A stretch of 36,016 nt of DNA from Haplomitrium mnioides (Eukaryota > Marchantiophyta > Haplomitriopsida > Calobryales). The notes beneath the pieces were generated by a model that saw nothing but the letters and a program-made list of their open reading frames with translations, was not told the origin of the DNA and did no database searches. Where the stretch lies: positions 1-36,016 of the forward strand of contig JBNGIS010017772.1 of assembly GCA_049999725.1 (NCBI GenBank). The letters run 5' to 3'. Shown in pieces: positions 1-9,784 of the stretch (its first letter is position 1; the number at the start of each line of letters is the position of its first letter). A program made the position numbers and the translations under genes.

Positions 1-924
1 AAAAGCTCTTGTAAACCGGAAGTTATAACCGGTCAAAGTTACAAAAATGAGCTGCAGAAAAGTCAAAACAGAGAGTATCTAAAAATTAGAAAATACAAAT
101 ATTATTATATGGGTAGAAAGCTTACTTGACAATCTTTCCAACAAGGTATAGTACAGGCAAATTGACTTAGTATTAATGATTTTATAGAGATTCTTCTAGA
201 ATAGACTAAAGAGGAGAAAAGTCAAGAAAAGTCAATTTGTTCTTTGACTTATTCTTTGAGGGAATCTCGAAGTATCATCTTAGGAATTGTTTGTAGGGAC
301 AAATACAAGGTAGAAAAGTCTTGGACCAATTGTTGAGATTCTTTGACAAGAGAAGCTCCAAATGAGAAACTTCTTCTTGAAGAAGAAAACAAAAGGTGGA
401 GATACTTGAGGAGCACTTGTAGGAATTAATAATTAGAGAGATAATCACCATAGATTCTTTACCTAGGGTGATAGAATATTTAGTTTTACTTCTAGTAATT
501 ATCTAGACTAGTATATAAGGAGGAGGAGAAGAGAGGAGAGGAGGTTGAGCTTGAGTTGGGACTTGGTTTTCATTTGGAGATTTTAGATTTGAGAGTTGTG
601 AGAGACCTTTGGAGAAGCGCTTGGAGGAGCTCTTGGAGGAGCTACTTTGAAGACTCATTGGAGGGCAAGCACTTGAAGAGTAGTCTTTCATAGAGTGAGG
701 AGTGTGTTGAGAGTTAGAAGGGTGAGAGCAAGAGTGATTTGTGTGAGAGCATTTGGAGTAAAGAGTGAGGATTTCTAAAATATTTTTGTCTTAAGTATTC
801 TTCCTTTGTAGATTTTGTTGTGTATTGATGATTGCAGCCACACTTCAACCCCCCTCTCATATTCAATGTGCACTCAACATCAAAGTCACATGAGGAGAAA
901 CCGACGAAGCCTCTAGCTTCACAG
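1..924. other. Unassigned purine-rich region with TATA box
   Basis: No gene is recognised. A TATA-like tatataagg lies near 512-520 on the + strand and is followed by a purine-rich stretch (gga/gag repeats to about 780) like the transcribed part of some plant LTRs. Around 840-880 the sequence contains a C-run (aacccccctctc). The short reading frames here are low-complexity (Ser/Pro-rich on the minus strand) and look like by-products of composition. It could be an LTR or a promoter of an element lying mostly outside the window; no second copy is present to test this. Confidence 0.3.
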
Positions 925-1169
925 CTCATGCTTTTGAAAGATGAAATTATGAAAGCAATTTTGTTAAAATGCTCATAAGAAGATTTTTTTCTAATACATT
1001 GTGCACTCAAAGTAAACCATTTTGATATATAAAATTACATTTGTTTTACAAACAAATATTACTAGCATCAAGTTCATGATTTTGCATGCTAAAATTTTGA
1101 AATTGGTTTTTACGAACACCAAATGAAACAAGAACCTAGTAGCGGTTCCTGGTTCAAAGTAGCGGTTGT
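925..1169 (-). repeat. Inverted copy of the A/B element terminus
   Basis: Read on the minus strand, this segment matches the first ~280 bp of copy A (from 14212) and of copy B (from 28029): it starts ACAACCGCTACTTTGAACC, continues with a cttgtttcatt stretch, a gcatgctaaaa/gctagtaatattt stretch, and ends with catctttcaaaagcatgagc. Similarity stops at about 925. It is either the right-hand terminal inverted repeat of a third element lying to the left, or an isolated inverted fragment of the left end. Two AGCGGTT boxes about 20 bp apart lie at its outer edge (1141-1169). Confidence 0.75.
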
Positions 1170-1990
1170 TCTTTATGTTCTAGTGGACCTCTATACTACC
1201 ACAACCAAGTGTATACTTTAGATAGCCCAATGAGCGAGGAACCTTGTATATGTGCAGACTCATCCTACAAAGCTATCAAATCAAAAGTTAGGTCATATAC
1301 TATAACTTGCCTAGAAGTAAGGCTCCCCCTCTATGCCTTGCACTTCAAGACCTAATAGTTTGCAAGGGCCATTTGAAAAAAATTTTGAATACTCATCGTG
1401 AATTAATTCTTTGTCTTCAAATTTTGTGCTTATAATCAATGGATGAATGCTTATTACTTTGGCAATTTGATTCCTTCAAGATTTGCTCTCCTTTTGAAAT
1501 CGTCCTCCAGACTTTTCTCTTGATTTGAATGTTTCAAAATGTCTCTTCTTCACAAATAGATTTCGGTGCTGGTGTCAGTTGATCAATGAGAGTCTTAGCA
1601 ATTTCTTTGCTCCACAAATGTTGCTTCAAGAAATCTACTTCATACGCATGAAATTTCTCTCCATGGGCTCAATAGAAATGGACACCATCTTCTTTTTTGC
1701 TCTTCTCAAAGAAATTTGTTATATTATATTTGTGAGTTAATGAAGTACAAAAAGAGCATAAGAAAAATATATGTATATGAAAGAAATATAATGCAAAGTT
1801 AAAAAGATAGAAGATGCAAACTCGAAGGAGATTTTTATCAAAGAGAAGGAAAGAGAAAATGTATTAAATAAATTTTTTTCTAATCTATGTAGATTAAAAT
1901 GTGTGAAATAGTCAACAAACATGCATTGGCTCATTAGCTCATAATATATTCATGCCTCCACAACCTTTACATGAATATAAATCATCTTCT
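1170..1990. other. Intergenic region, no recognised feature
   Basis: AT-rich sequence with short reading frames only on both strands. I see no domain, RNA gene or repeat that can be supported. Confidence 0.4.
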
Positions 1991-2004
1991 CAACAATTCA
2001 CACC

Positions 2005-2135
2005 ATTCCATGTAGATTTCTATTTTTAGATATTTTGAGTTTTTTGTCTTTTTGTGCATGAGTATATAAGACCATGTATTCTTATCAAAGCGATCAATTA
2101 GAATTTCTTGAGAGGGTATCACTCGAGAAAAGCAC
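2005..2135 (+). repeat. 5' LTR remnant of the gypsy-like element
   Basis: This segment shares gatttctattttta, ttttgagttttttgtctt, a TATA box (agtatataaGaccatg), agaatttctt and actcgagaaaa, in the same order, with 9125-9371, where about 110 bp lie between the TATA part and the tcagaatttctt part. The two copies flank the decayed gag-pol region, so they are read as LTR remnants. The outer LTR limits are eroded on this side, and no clear primer-binding site is visible after it. Confidence 0.6.
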
Positions 2136-3780
2136 ATTGAAAGGTTTGGGATTTATCTGTAGAGCATCCATGGTAGCTTGGATTGTTGGTGAGAAATCTG
2201 ATCAAAAAACATTGAAATCATTCATGGTATCTTGGAGTGTTGAAACATTTGTGGAAGAAATTTTGCTGAGATTGTTGGTTTGTGAGAAACATTCTCGAGG
2301 AGTGTTTTTGGTGTGTTGGGTTGTTGCAATTCACTTGGAGAAAGAATTTGTGGTTTGATTCTGATTGCTGCAATTAAATTTTGAAGGACGCATACATCAT
2401 TGTTTTTGTTCCTGACAACTCATTGCTTCATCAAAAACAAATTTTCTTAGTGACTTAACCTCATCAAGGTGTTGTTGTAGAAAATTGTAGAATGACAAGC
2501 ACTTGTGTATCCACATATTGTGAGGGAATAGATTTTCTTTGTAGGTGATAGGCAATTCAATTGAGTGCCAAAGAGCATTAGTTTTGTAAAATTTTCAAGT
2601 GTTTAAAATTTGTTGAAGGGCTGTAAAGGTCAATATTCGAGCAGCGGAAGAAAACTTGTCAACATAGCGGCTGCTCTAGTCTCTTCTTCGAGTTACTCAA
2701 ATCTCTTAGAGCCAATTTTTTTAGGGATTTGCAAAAACCATTGAAGTGACTTGAAGATTATAAGTGACCTTGCTGCTAGAACTTTGTCAAAGAGGCAAAT
2801 TTTGTTGAAAGAAGTTTTTTCTGTGTAAAAAATTATCAGTAGCCATGCAATTTAGTGTTTTTCATAAAAAAATAGAGGCTTCTTCATCAATAACTTTAGT
2901 TTTTGTCGAAGGAGGGTGGCCTGATTTATAGTGTACAACAACAACAACAACATCAAGCAAAGGACTCATATATGAGTTTGCAAAAAGGGGTTTTTTCAAG
3001 CAATAAATTTTAGAGCAGGGATTTTATTGAGCAAGGTTTTGGTGAGTAGCCATCGGGGAAACAATCATAGGCATTCAAGGAAATCAAACAATTGTGAATT
3101 TTAGGAACTTCGCGACCTCCCTTGGTGCTCAAAATGTTTAAAGATTGTAGGAGGTTCAAATTTTGTTGTCAAAGGCCAATTGTTGCTAGGATTTTGTCAA
3201 AGACAGATCCTTGTGTGAGGATTTCATGATTTTGCTGAGCGTCAATGCAGATAGGGCCTTTGCTTCTTCATCAATAAGTTTAACGAGAAAAAGTAGAGCA
3301 ATAAGGATTTAGGGATTCTCTTCGAGCATCCTATTTGATTTTTGCTACACAAAACAACCTTGACTGCTCTGGTTTTTACATAACAATGAATGCAAAAGGC
3401 CATGCAGATTTTTGCCCAAGAAGGGCATAGAATTCCTTTGCTTAAATTTAGCAGATATTCAAGAAGAGATTGAAGAAGCATTTTGCAAAGGAAGCCAAAT
3501 TTTGGTGAGTAGTTTTAGAGGTTTTCCAAGAGGAGTTTGTAAGAGAAAATTTGCATCTTATTGTAGTGGATAAACTTGTCGAGAACTTTTAAGATGGAGA
3601 TATTTTTGAAAGAGCATTCAAGATCTATAGGGCATTTGCTGAGGTAGAGGGTTGCAGATAATGTCTTCATCTTGCAGGGTTGTGAGGAGATTTTTGGGCT
3701 TGCCAACTGGGAAAGGTTCTTTGTTGTGTAGAACATTTCCAAGAAGCAAAGGTTACAATTTCTTGGCAAGGCCAATACGT
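2136..3780 (+). other. Leader region of the retroelement with degenerate repeats
   Basis: No coding domain is recognised. A (CAA)n run lies at about 2938-2955. The phrase gcttcttcatcaataa occurs near 2878 and 3264, and a ctagaactttgtcaaag / ctaggattttgtcaaag pair near 2776 and 3187, suggesting an old imperfect duplication about 0.4 kb apart. The 94-codon frame at 2074-2358 overlaps the LTR remnant and resembles nothing I know. Confidence 0.35.
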
Positions 3781-3783
3781 GAT

Positions 3784-4224
3784 CTATTGTTTTGATAAAC
3801 AAGACATTGTTATCTTAAGAAGTTTTGGGATTAAAGGATTGCTAGCACGTAAACATATTTGAAGTTTTGAATCTCCTATAACATAATGTTTTGTTTTAAG
3901 AGGACCCAAACTGGAGGAGGGAGTTACTTTGTTCTGGGTTGACAAAACAACCTTGGTTTGACCCAAAAGAGCACAATACTTGTTTTCAGGTGAGAGTTTT
4001 AGAATAGACTGCTGCCAGAAGTTTGTTTTAAACATAGAGCAAGGTAACTGAACTTTAACTAGATCAAAAATAGAATTTTTGGGAAAAATTACAAAATTGC
4101 TGAAATCTAAGTAGGGCTGAACCAGACCCTCTATTGAGTTGTACAAGGGTGGTGGGACAGTCCACCAAAACGCTTCTAGAGCATATGCTATCTTGAATCC
4201 CAGATTTTTGCTGAAGTAAAGCAA
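3784..4224 (-). CDS. Unidentified 146-codon open frame
   Basis: This is one of the longer uninterrupted frames outside repeats, and its composition is not low-complexity. I do not recognise a family. It runs opposite to the surrounding retroelement and lies between the leader and the gag remnant, so it may be a chance frame in the long untranslated leader or an inserted fragment. No signal peptide, membrane segment or clear motif is visible. Call it a weak hypothetical. Confidence 0.2.
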   Translation of the reverse strand: MLYFSKNLGFKIAYALEAFWWTVPPPLYNSIEGLVQPYLDFSNFVIFPKNSIFDLVKVQLPCSMFKTNFWQQSILKLSPENKYCALLGQTKVVLSTQNKVTPSSSLGPLKTKHYVIGDSKLQICLRASNPLIPKLLKITMSCLSKQ

Positions 4225-4539
4225 GAAAGTCTAGACACTTACTTGCAGAAAACCAAAAATTGGTCGTCGGTCCTCAAGAGAAGAGTGAAAGTTCAGGCGA
4301 CTTGTGGGCAAATGGTTGAGTGGCAACAACACAACCTGTGAGTTGTGGATGAGATCAGTGGAACGGAGGTCAACATGGAGCCAAAGAGTGGAAGGTTGCA
4401 ATACGGAGTCATTCGTAGTGGTATATAGTTTCGACTTGCAATAGGAGCGGCTCAACAGCTAATAAGTGACCATAGATCGAACGAAAAGGAGGAAACTCTT
4501 TCTAGCACTCAAGTACATTCCCCTTTGTTGTGGGATATG

Positions 4540-5345
4540 GATGAGATGTATAAAGCTACAAAAAGGCCAAGAAGATTATCCAATGTAGTAGGCATTATTG
4601 ATCTAGATGATTTCATCTAAGAGTTTGACACATGGTGTGATTCACAAACACTATGGAATGTTGCTTTGTTTATACCTTTCATGAAATACAAGGGTTTGAT
4701 TCAACACTCATAATGGCTGCCCATAGATAATTATCATGACTTTTGATAGGCTCATTTGACTAAGATTGAGGATTGAAGACAATATTGGTTACCTAATTAC
4801 ACCTTCATTACCTATAGTGGAAGGGAAAGTGCCCATTACTATGCAATCTATACTACATCTTCTAGAATCACTAGCCATAACATTGGTGCTTTAGAGGCAA
4901 GAGGAGTTTTTAGTGCACTTATTTCAGTGACTACACTAGAGCGTGAAAGAATCATAGTGTTTAACCATGTGGTTGAGTTTTTTGAGCTGTTGAGAAAAAT
5001 TTACCAATGCGTTAGAATTGATAAGATGAAGAGTCTTCAAGAGTTCCAACGCAAGATTGGAGAGAGTTTGAGAGAAGCCTACAAAAAGATAAGAAGGCTC
5101 ATCAATGTCACAAAGGGGGTGATAGAGGCTTAAGTAGTCTAGTTCCGGTATGTTATTCTTAATAGAGATTTGAGGAGTAGAGTGAGAGATGCCACCCTTC
5201 TCAGGGATTTTGATCCCATTCTTGATAGTATTTTCACATTATCAGAGTGTATTGAGCTCATTCTGATGAATGAAACAATAGTCACTATTAGTTTTAAGAA
5301 GAAAGTGCCGAAATTTGCGTCTTCATCCACATCTACCTCATAGTA
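4540..5345 (+). pseudogene. gag-like capsid region (decayed) of gypsy-like retroelement
   Basis: The + frame from about 4590 reads through a gag-like region broken by stops. Recognisable parts are a W-C-rich start (FDTWCDSQTLWNVALFIPF), then the open segment 4927-5133 with a typical gag pattern (FELLRKIYQ, LQEFQRKIGESLREAYKKIRRL), followed by FRYVILNRDLRSRVRDATLL, which matches the helical end of Retrotrans_gag domains. It would form the virus-like particle shell around element RNA. At least five in-frame stops make it non-functional. The family call rests on pattern and on its place upstream of integrase. Confidence 0.6.
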
Positions 5346-6090
5346 TACACTATAGAAGGGCTAGAAGGTTGGAAGATAGTTAAGTGAACAAAAGGCATTG
5401 TCATCTTATATTGGCTAGCATTGAGGCTGTTGGACCAATGGTGGAGACCATTTGCAAAAATAATGTTTAGAGGCAAAGAAGCAAAGAGCAGCACGTTTTG
5501 AAGAAGCAGGTGCAACTGGCCAGCAACAATGTGACCATAGTGGAGTTCTGGATCACACCAAGGATAGGTGGTTTTTCCTTTACATGGAGCTGCAACTAGG
5601 AGTAGCTTACACATGCAAGCAAGGTAGAGGCAATAGAGGTGGTTGTGGTCGAGGAGCATTACTAGTTGGGAGAGTTGGAGTAGGTGCTCCAACAACTACT
5701 GTGGATCCAAAAGAAGCTAGAATTACATAGGTGGAGCAACAATTAACTACCATCACTACACCACATGCAAGGCCCAATTTTGGACCTAAAGCCTCTACTT
5801 CATATGGAGCTGATGGAGGTTTGGCTAGCATGGGGTTCTAGGTGGGACAACCCTTGTTGATGTCTGCGACGGTGACCAGAGTAACAAGAAAGCCTCTTGA
5901 GCCTATGGGAACAATGTTGGAGTCGGATCCTCAAAGGGGGGATGCTCACAAACAGGTAAAGCTTCCACAGCCATTTGAGTTGATAGATTTGGTGAGGACT
6001 ACTTTTATGCATCCGACTCAGACATCTATGGATATAGAGAGATCAACCAAAGTGGAGGGGAGTGCGTCTTCAGCCATGAATATAGTTACA
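5346..6090 (+). pseudogene. gag C-terminal / linker region (decayed)
   Basis: Continues between capsid and zinc knuckle. The + frame 5842-6132 (96 codons) is open and Gln/Thr/Pro-rich, with no recognised domain; antisense frames here are shadows. It is probably the variable linker region of the polyprotein. Confidence 0.35.
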
Positions 6091-6170
6091 TTAGTAGTAC
6101 AAAAGCAACTTTTTCTGTTGTGGATGTGTTGACGAGAAGGGTCACATTGGTTGAAATGTTTAGGTTGGCA
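6085..6170 (+). pseudogene. Zinc-knuckle-like remnant
   Basis: In one + frame the residues FFCCGCVDEKGHIG can be read, followed by a stop where the next residue would be. This resembles the CX2CX4HX4C nucleocapsid knuckle of retroelements but has irregular spacing and has lost the last Cys. It lies where a knuckle is expected, between gag and protease. Confidence 0.4.
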
Positions 6171-6394
6171 GCCTTAATTTGTGAGGAGATTCAGGGTGTT
6201 ACTTCCAATATGGAGGTGAGACTTGTGAGTAGAGAAGTTGACACAAATGCCTCTACATCTAAAGGTGAGATATGGCATGCTATTGCGGCTTGGTTGATGG
6301 AGTTATCACCCCGATCAACATTTGAGAGGACTTGATTCAAGTCCAGTGTGGTGTCCATTGACAATCAGAGTGATATATTTTGACTATTAGGTCT

Positions 6395-6745
6395 TTCAAG
6401 TGTGGTATACAAGCTAGCTAGAGTGTTATTGGACATTGGTACATAGCCTTGATGTTATGCAAGTCAGTTGTGTAGGAATTAGGATTGAGGCCAAGAGATG
6501 TGGAGATTTATCCTTTTCCAATCCAGACTTCATTGGGAGGACCTTCACCCAAATAACACATCACACGGGGAGAGATTAAGCTTAGAATGCAAGATGATCA
6601 TCTCACACATAGCTCATAGATGAGCGCTTGAGCCACACTCACTAAAGCTAAGTCTTATGACGTTCTGGTGGGGTGTACAGTGCTATATCCCATGGAGTTT
6701 ACTATTGATTTTTGGGACAAGTGTGTGTCCTATCGACCTAGATGG
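6395..6745 (+). pseudogene. Protease-like region (decayed)
   Basis: Near 6420 the frame reads RVLLDIGT, resembling the LLDTGA active-site loop of retropepsins. Further on, about 6655-6740, it reads SYDVLVGCTVLYPMEFTIDF, a segment I associate with polyproteins of cytosine-methyltransferase-bearing gypsy elements. Several stops interrupt it. No reverse transcriptase motif (such as YxDD) is visible here or downstream. Confidence 0.4.
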
Positions 6746-6820
6746 CAATCTGGAGAGGCATGATTGAGCAGGTTTCCTATCAGATTTAATGGACTAGTTG
6801 GAGGTCCACTATCATAGCCT

Positions 6821-7643
6821 ATGGTATTGTCAGCATTTTGTGAAGTAATCACCAATTATTTTGACTTGTTGGAAGGGAATGCACATGTAGTCGACATTCC
6901 TTCCATTGATGAGGCATCTCCAGAGAGGCCAGCATCATCGTCAGATGAGATGATTTTTGCTAGGGAAATTAAAGGTAGGTTGTGGCAGCTAAAGATATTT
7001 AGATTTGTTGAGGATGCTTGGCAAGATGCATTTGCAATGTATTCTGCACTGGATGCATTTGTCACACCAAGACCTATGAATCTTTCCCCACTAGACTATA
7101 CTCCAATTTCATGGCAGTATCATGTTGATAATATTTGTTTGTTGGAGTTGTTTGGAGGCATCACTACAAGGCTAGCTGCTGTGCTCCAAACACGGATTCT
7201 AGTTCATCGATATTTTTATGTAGAAAAGGGTGAAATTGCGTAAAGAATCTCGTTGAGGCATGTAACGCTGATGATTGGGTAATGTCCACGATTATCTGTA
7301 GTTAGTGTAGTGCAAGGTTATCTACATGCATTGCTGACTAGCATTTTATTGCTGAGGGCATATCACTAAGTTGGAGTGGGGCCGATTGATTTGCTGGTGA
7401 GCCACCCTACATCTTATTGATTTCAATCAGGAGGCCTTGGTCTTATTTGAGATGCAACCTTGCAAAAATTGGTGGAACCCAATGTCGATAAGAGAGAGAA
7501 GGCGATGGGGTTCTCCAATGGTACCACTGCTCTTGCATCTATTGTTGAGATTGAGCGACGTCATGTGCTAGAACAAACCATGGATTTGTATGCTCTTACT
7601 TGGATTGTCAGATTCAGGTGGGAAGGGGCTCAGAGTTTGTGAG
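6821..7643 (+). pseudogene. C5-cytosine DNA methyltransferase domain in the retroelement
   Basis: An open stretch of 140 codons (6821-7243) ends in a cytosine-C5 methyltransferase start: motif I is LELFGGITTRLAAVL (about 7141-7185), followed by HRYFYVEKGEIA, where the acidic residue after the second strand would contact the S-adenosylmethionine ribose. After stops, GPIDLLVSHP (about 7375-7410) matches motif IV (GPIDLLxGGxPCQ), but the catalytic Pro-Cys has become Pro-Thr. The 60-codon frame 7460-7642 holds DKREKAMGF-GTT and R(H)VLEQTMDLYALTW, like motifs IX-X. The region between motif IV and IX is far too short, so an internal deletion is likely. It would methylate cytosine in DNA; this copy is dead. 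Confidence 0.65.
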
Positions 7644-7684
7644 TTTGGATTAATGGAAAGGTACGCCCCATTCTTAAGCCAATG

Positions 7685-7900
7685 CAGTGTCTTGCACTAG
7701 TCCACTATGCTCACAAGAAGTTGGGATATTTTGAGATAAAGCAGACATATAGTTTGTTGCAAACTCAATACTAGTGCCAAGGCATGAACACTAACGTGCA
7801 GCAGTAGGCTACTAAGTGTGTGGTGTGTGATAGAATCTGAGCATTGTTTGATGCTCCCACTCCTTAGTTGCAACCACAAGCTATAATGGGTTTGGGATAT
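7685..7900 (+). pseudogene. Integrase H2C2 zinc-binding domain (decayed)
   Basis: The frame beginning at about 7690 reads HYAHKKLGYFEIKQTYSLL, then a Y-x-CQGM turn, and then CVVCDR near 7821-7840. These are the two His and two Cys of the HHCC domain (integrase_H2C2) that precedes the catalytic core. Three stops interrupt it. It continues in the same frame into the core. Confidence 0.65.
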
Positions 7901-8265
7901 TGTTGGAGTTTGGATTTTGCAAGTCTCTTGTATTTGACCTAGCGGCATAATAGGTATGTATTGGTAATAGTGGAGCATTTCTCCAAGTGGATTGAGTTGG
8001 TAGCATTGCCTCACAAGACCAACAAAAGAATAGTTGTCACTTTCTTAGATCAACTTTTTAGTCATTTTGAAGCACATGCTGAAGTGTTGATGGATCACGG
8101 TATGGAATTTCAAAGTGAGTTTGAAGTTTTATGTGAGCAAACTCTCATTGATCATTGTACTACTTCTAAAGATCATCTTGAAGCAAGTGGATTGGCTAAT
8201 TGAGTGGTTCAAACGATGAAGAGAGCATTGTCCAAGTATGACTTATAAGCTAGTCACAATGGGGA
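7901..8265 (+). pseudogene. Integrase catalytic core (rve), decayed
   Basis: WSLDFASLL carries the first catalytic Asp near 7912. The uninterrupted frame 7961-8203 reads VIVEHFSKWIELVALPHK, then AEVLMDHGMEFQSEF with the second Asp near 8090, then IDHCTTSKDH. The third catalytic residue, normally Glu in GLAER, is lost: the frame reads GLAN followed by a stop at about 8200. VVQTMKRALSKY then follows in frame. The domain would insert element DNA into chromosomes. This is the best-preserved part of the retroelement and fixes its orientation and Ty3/gypsy type. Confidence 0.85.
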
Positions 8266-8765
8266 TTGGGATCTCCAATTACAGTGGCCTTCTATGGGTT
8301 ACAAGTTCAGTAGGCATGCAACCTTGGCCTCTTTTTTCACCTTATTTTCTACTATATAAGAGGGAACATGATTTACCCTCTTCTATTTGACAAGATGTTA
8401 CTATGGTAGTGGATCTGGATGAATCACATGTTTGGGTGTAGGTATGTTGAGAGTGAGCCCAAGTGTCTGAGAGAGTTATGCCCATGGAATTTGACAACCT
8501 TTCCATTGCTCAACATTATGATACTTTATGACATGGTACCATATGTGGAGGTGGATATCACACTAGGATTCAGAAGTTTTATCCTAGTGACTATGTGTAT
8601 TTGTAGCAGACAACACCCACGACACTTGATGTCACTGTGGGGCATTGGATTCTGCATGTATATGAGGTACTGCCTTCGAGAGTTTTGCAGCTAGAGAGAA
8701 GTGATAATATGATTTGGAAGGACAATGTGTGCAATTGTGCACCTTATCACCTTCCAAACATTGAT
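8266..8765 (+). pseudogene. Integrase C-terminal part of polyprotein (decayed)
   Basis: Readable pieces in the + frames are MGYKFSRHATLASF (about 8292-8335), FYPSDYVYL (about 8577-8605), TTPTTLDVTVGHWILHVYEV (about 8613-8675) and WKDNVCNCAPYHLPNIDG (about 8716-8770). This is the C-terminal stretch of the integrase region, carrying a small chromo-like/GPY-type fold. Stops and shifts are frequent. Confidence 0.55.
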
Positions 8766-8794
8766 GGCACTATGACCCCAGTGTGGAATGTGTT

Positions 8795-8935
8795 TATGTA
8801 GGTTTGAAATTTATGTTATGTGGTTCTCCTAAGGAAGCAACCACTATGTTGATTGATGTTCTAGAGGATGGTATATATCATGTTTAACGCCTCCATTGGT
8901 TACTATTCTTGGCGGATCATGGTTTTTTCCTTATT
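8795..8935 (+). pseudogene. PHD-finger-like tail of the retroelement (decayed)
   Basis: The frame reads GLKFMLCGSPKEATTMLIDV and then, after 8 more codons, a stop and RLHW. This matches the layout C-x2-C ... L-x-C-x2-C ... W-H of a PHD finger with most metal ligands already mutated. PHD fingers read histone tails, so the intact element may have used one for chromatin targeting. The call rests on spacing and on its C-terminal place; treat it as tentative. Confidence 0.4.
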
Positions 8936-9004
8936 GATTGTCGAACAACTATTTTTCATTGAGTTCTAAGGTTGTTATAGATTATAAGAGGTAAGAAGCA
9001 ATTG

Positions 9005-9500
9005 TCATGTCTTATACATTGTATGCGCATGAGACTTGATTTTTTGTTATTCTTTGTTGTATGCTTGTAGATGTCATGTAATGTGTGTAGAAGATGTAGT
9101 TGTGTAAGTGATGTGCATACTCACTAAAATTGTCACATCATTTCATGAAGATTTCTATTTTTAAGTATTTTGAGTTTTTTGTCTTATTGCTTAAGTATAT
9201 AAAGCCATGCATTCTCATCCAAAGGTTATCTTTTGATGTTGTATAAACCAAGAGAAGAGATGAGGTATTGTAGCTCTCGGAGAAGTGTGGATTCCTTGTG
9301 AGCAAAGGTTCAATGTTTCAGATATCAAAACGATACATCAGAATTTCTTCAAAATATACCACTCGAGAAAAAATTGTGATGTCTCATGTATTGTATGCGC
9401 ATGAGACTCATTGACAATTGTTTGTTATTCTTTGTTGTATGTTTGTAGATTTCAGAAAATATGTGTAGACAATGTAGTTGTGTAAGCAATGTGTATGCAC
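9005..9500 (+). repeat. 3' LTR with internal direct repeat
   Basis: Begins TGTCATGTCTTATACATTG at 9005, right after a purine-rich stretch (ataagaggtaagaagcaa) that may be the polypurine tract. A TATA box (agtatataaagccatg) lies near 9192. The opening about 120 bp recurs at 9375-9495 (tgtgatgtctcatgtattg, gcgcatgagact, tttgttattctttgttgtatg, tgtagttgtgtaag). The second block may be the start of another LTR in tandem. The middle matches the 5' remnant at 2005-2135. Confidence 0.6.
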
Positions 9501-9780
9501 ACGACAACAACTCTCCTCTCTCTCATATATGTGAATAATGTTAATAACAAGGATAATAATCTCAACTATTCTATCTTCTATATGGATCTATAGAGTGGTT
9601 ATAACAATAATCTTAATCCCTAGATTAGGCTAACTAGTATTAGTGCTAATCTTAGATTAAGGTATAGGTTGCATAATACTTGTACCTTAACACTAATTAT
9701 ATTAAATCACTCTATCATGTATCTACATATAAACATAGAAAATAATTTTTAAACATATGAGTGCATATGCTTATAATTGT
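9500..9780. other. AT-rich spacer, no recognised feature
   Basis: Low-complexity AT-rich sequence between the LTR and the satellite. A pyrimidine tract (ctctcctctctctc) near 9510-9525 is the only pattern. Confidence 0.4.
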
Positions 9781-9784
9781 TTAG

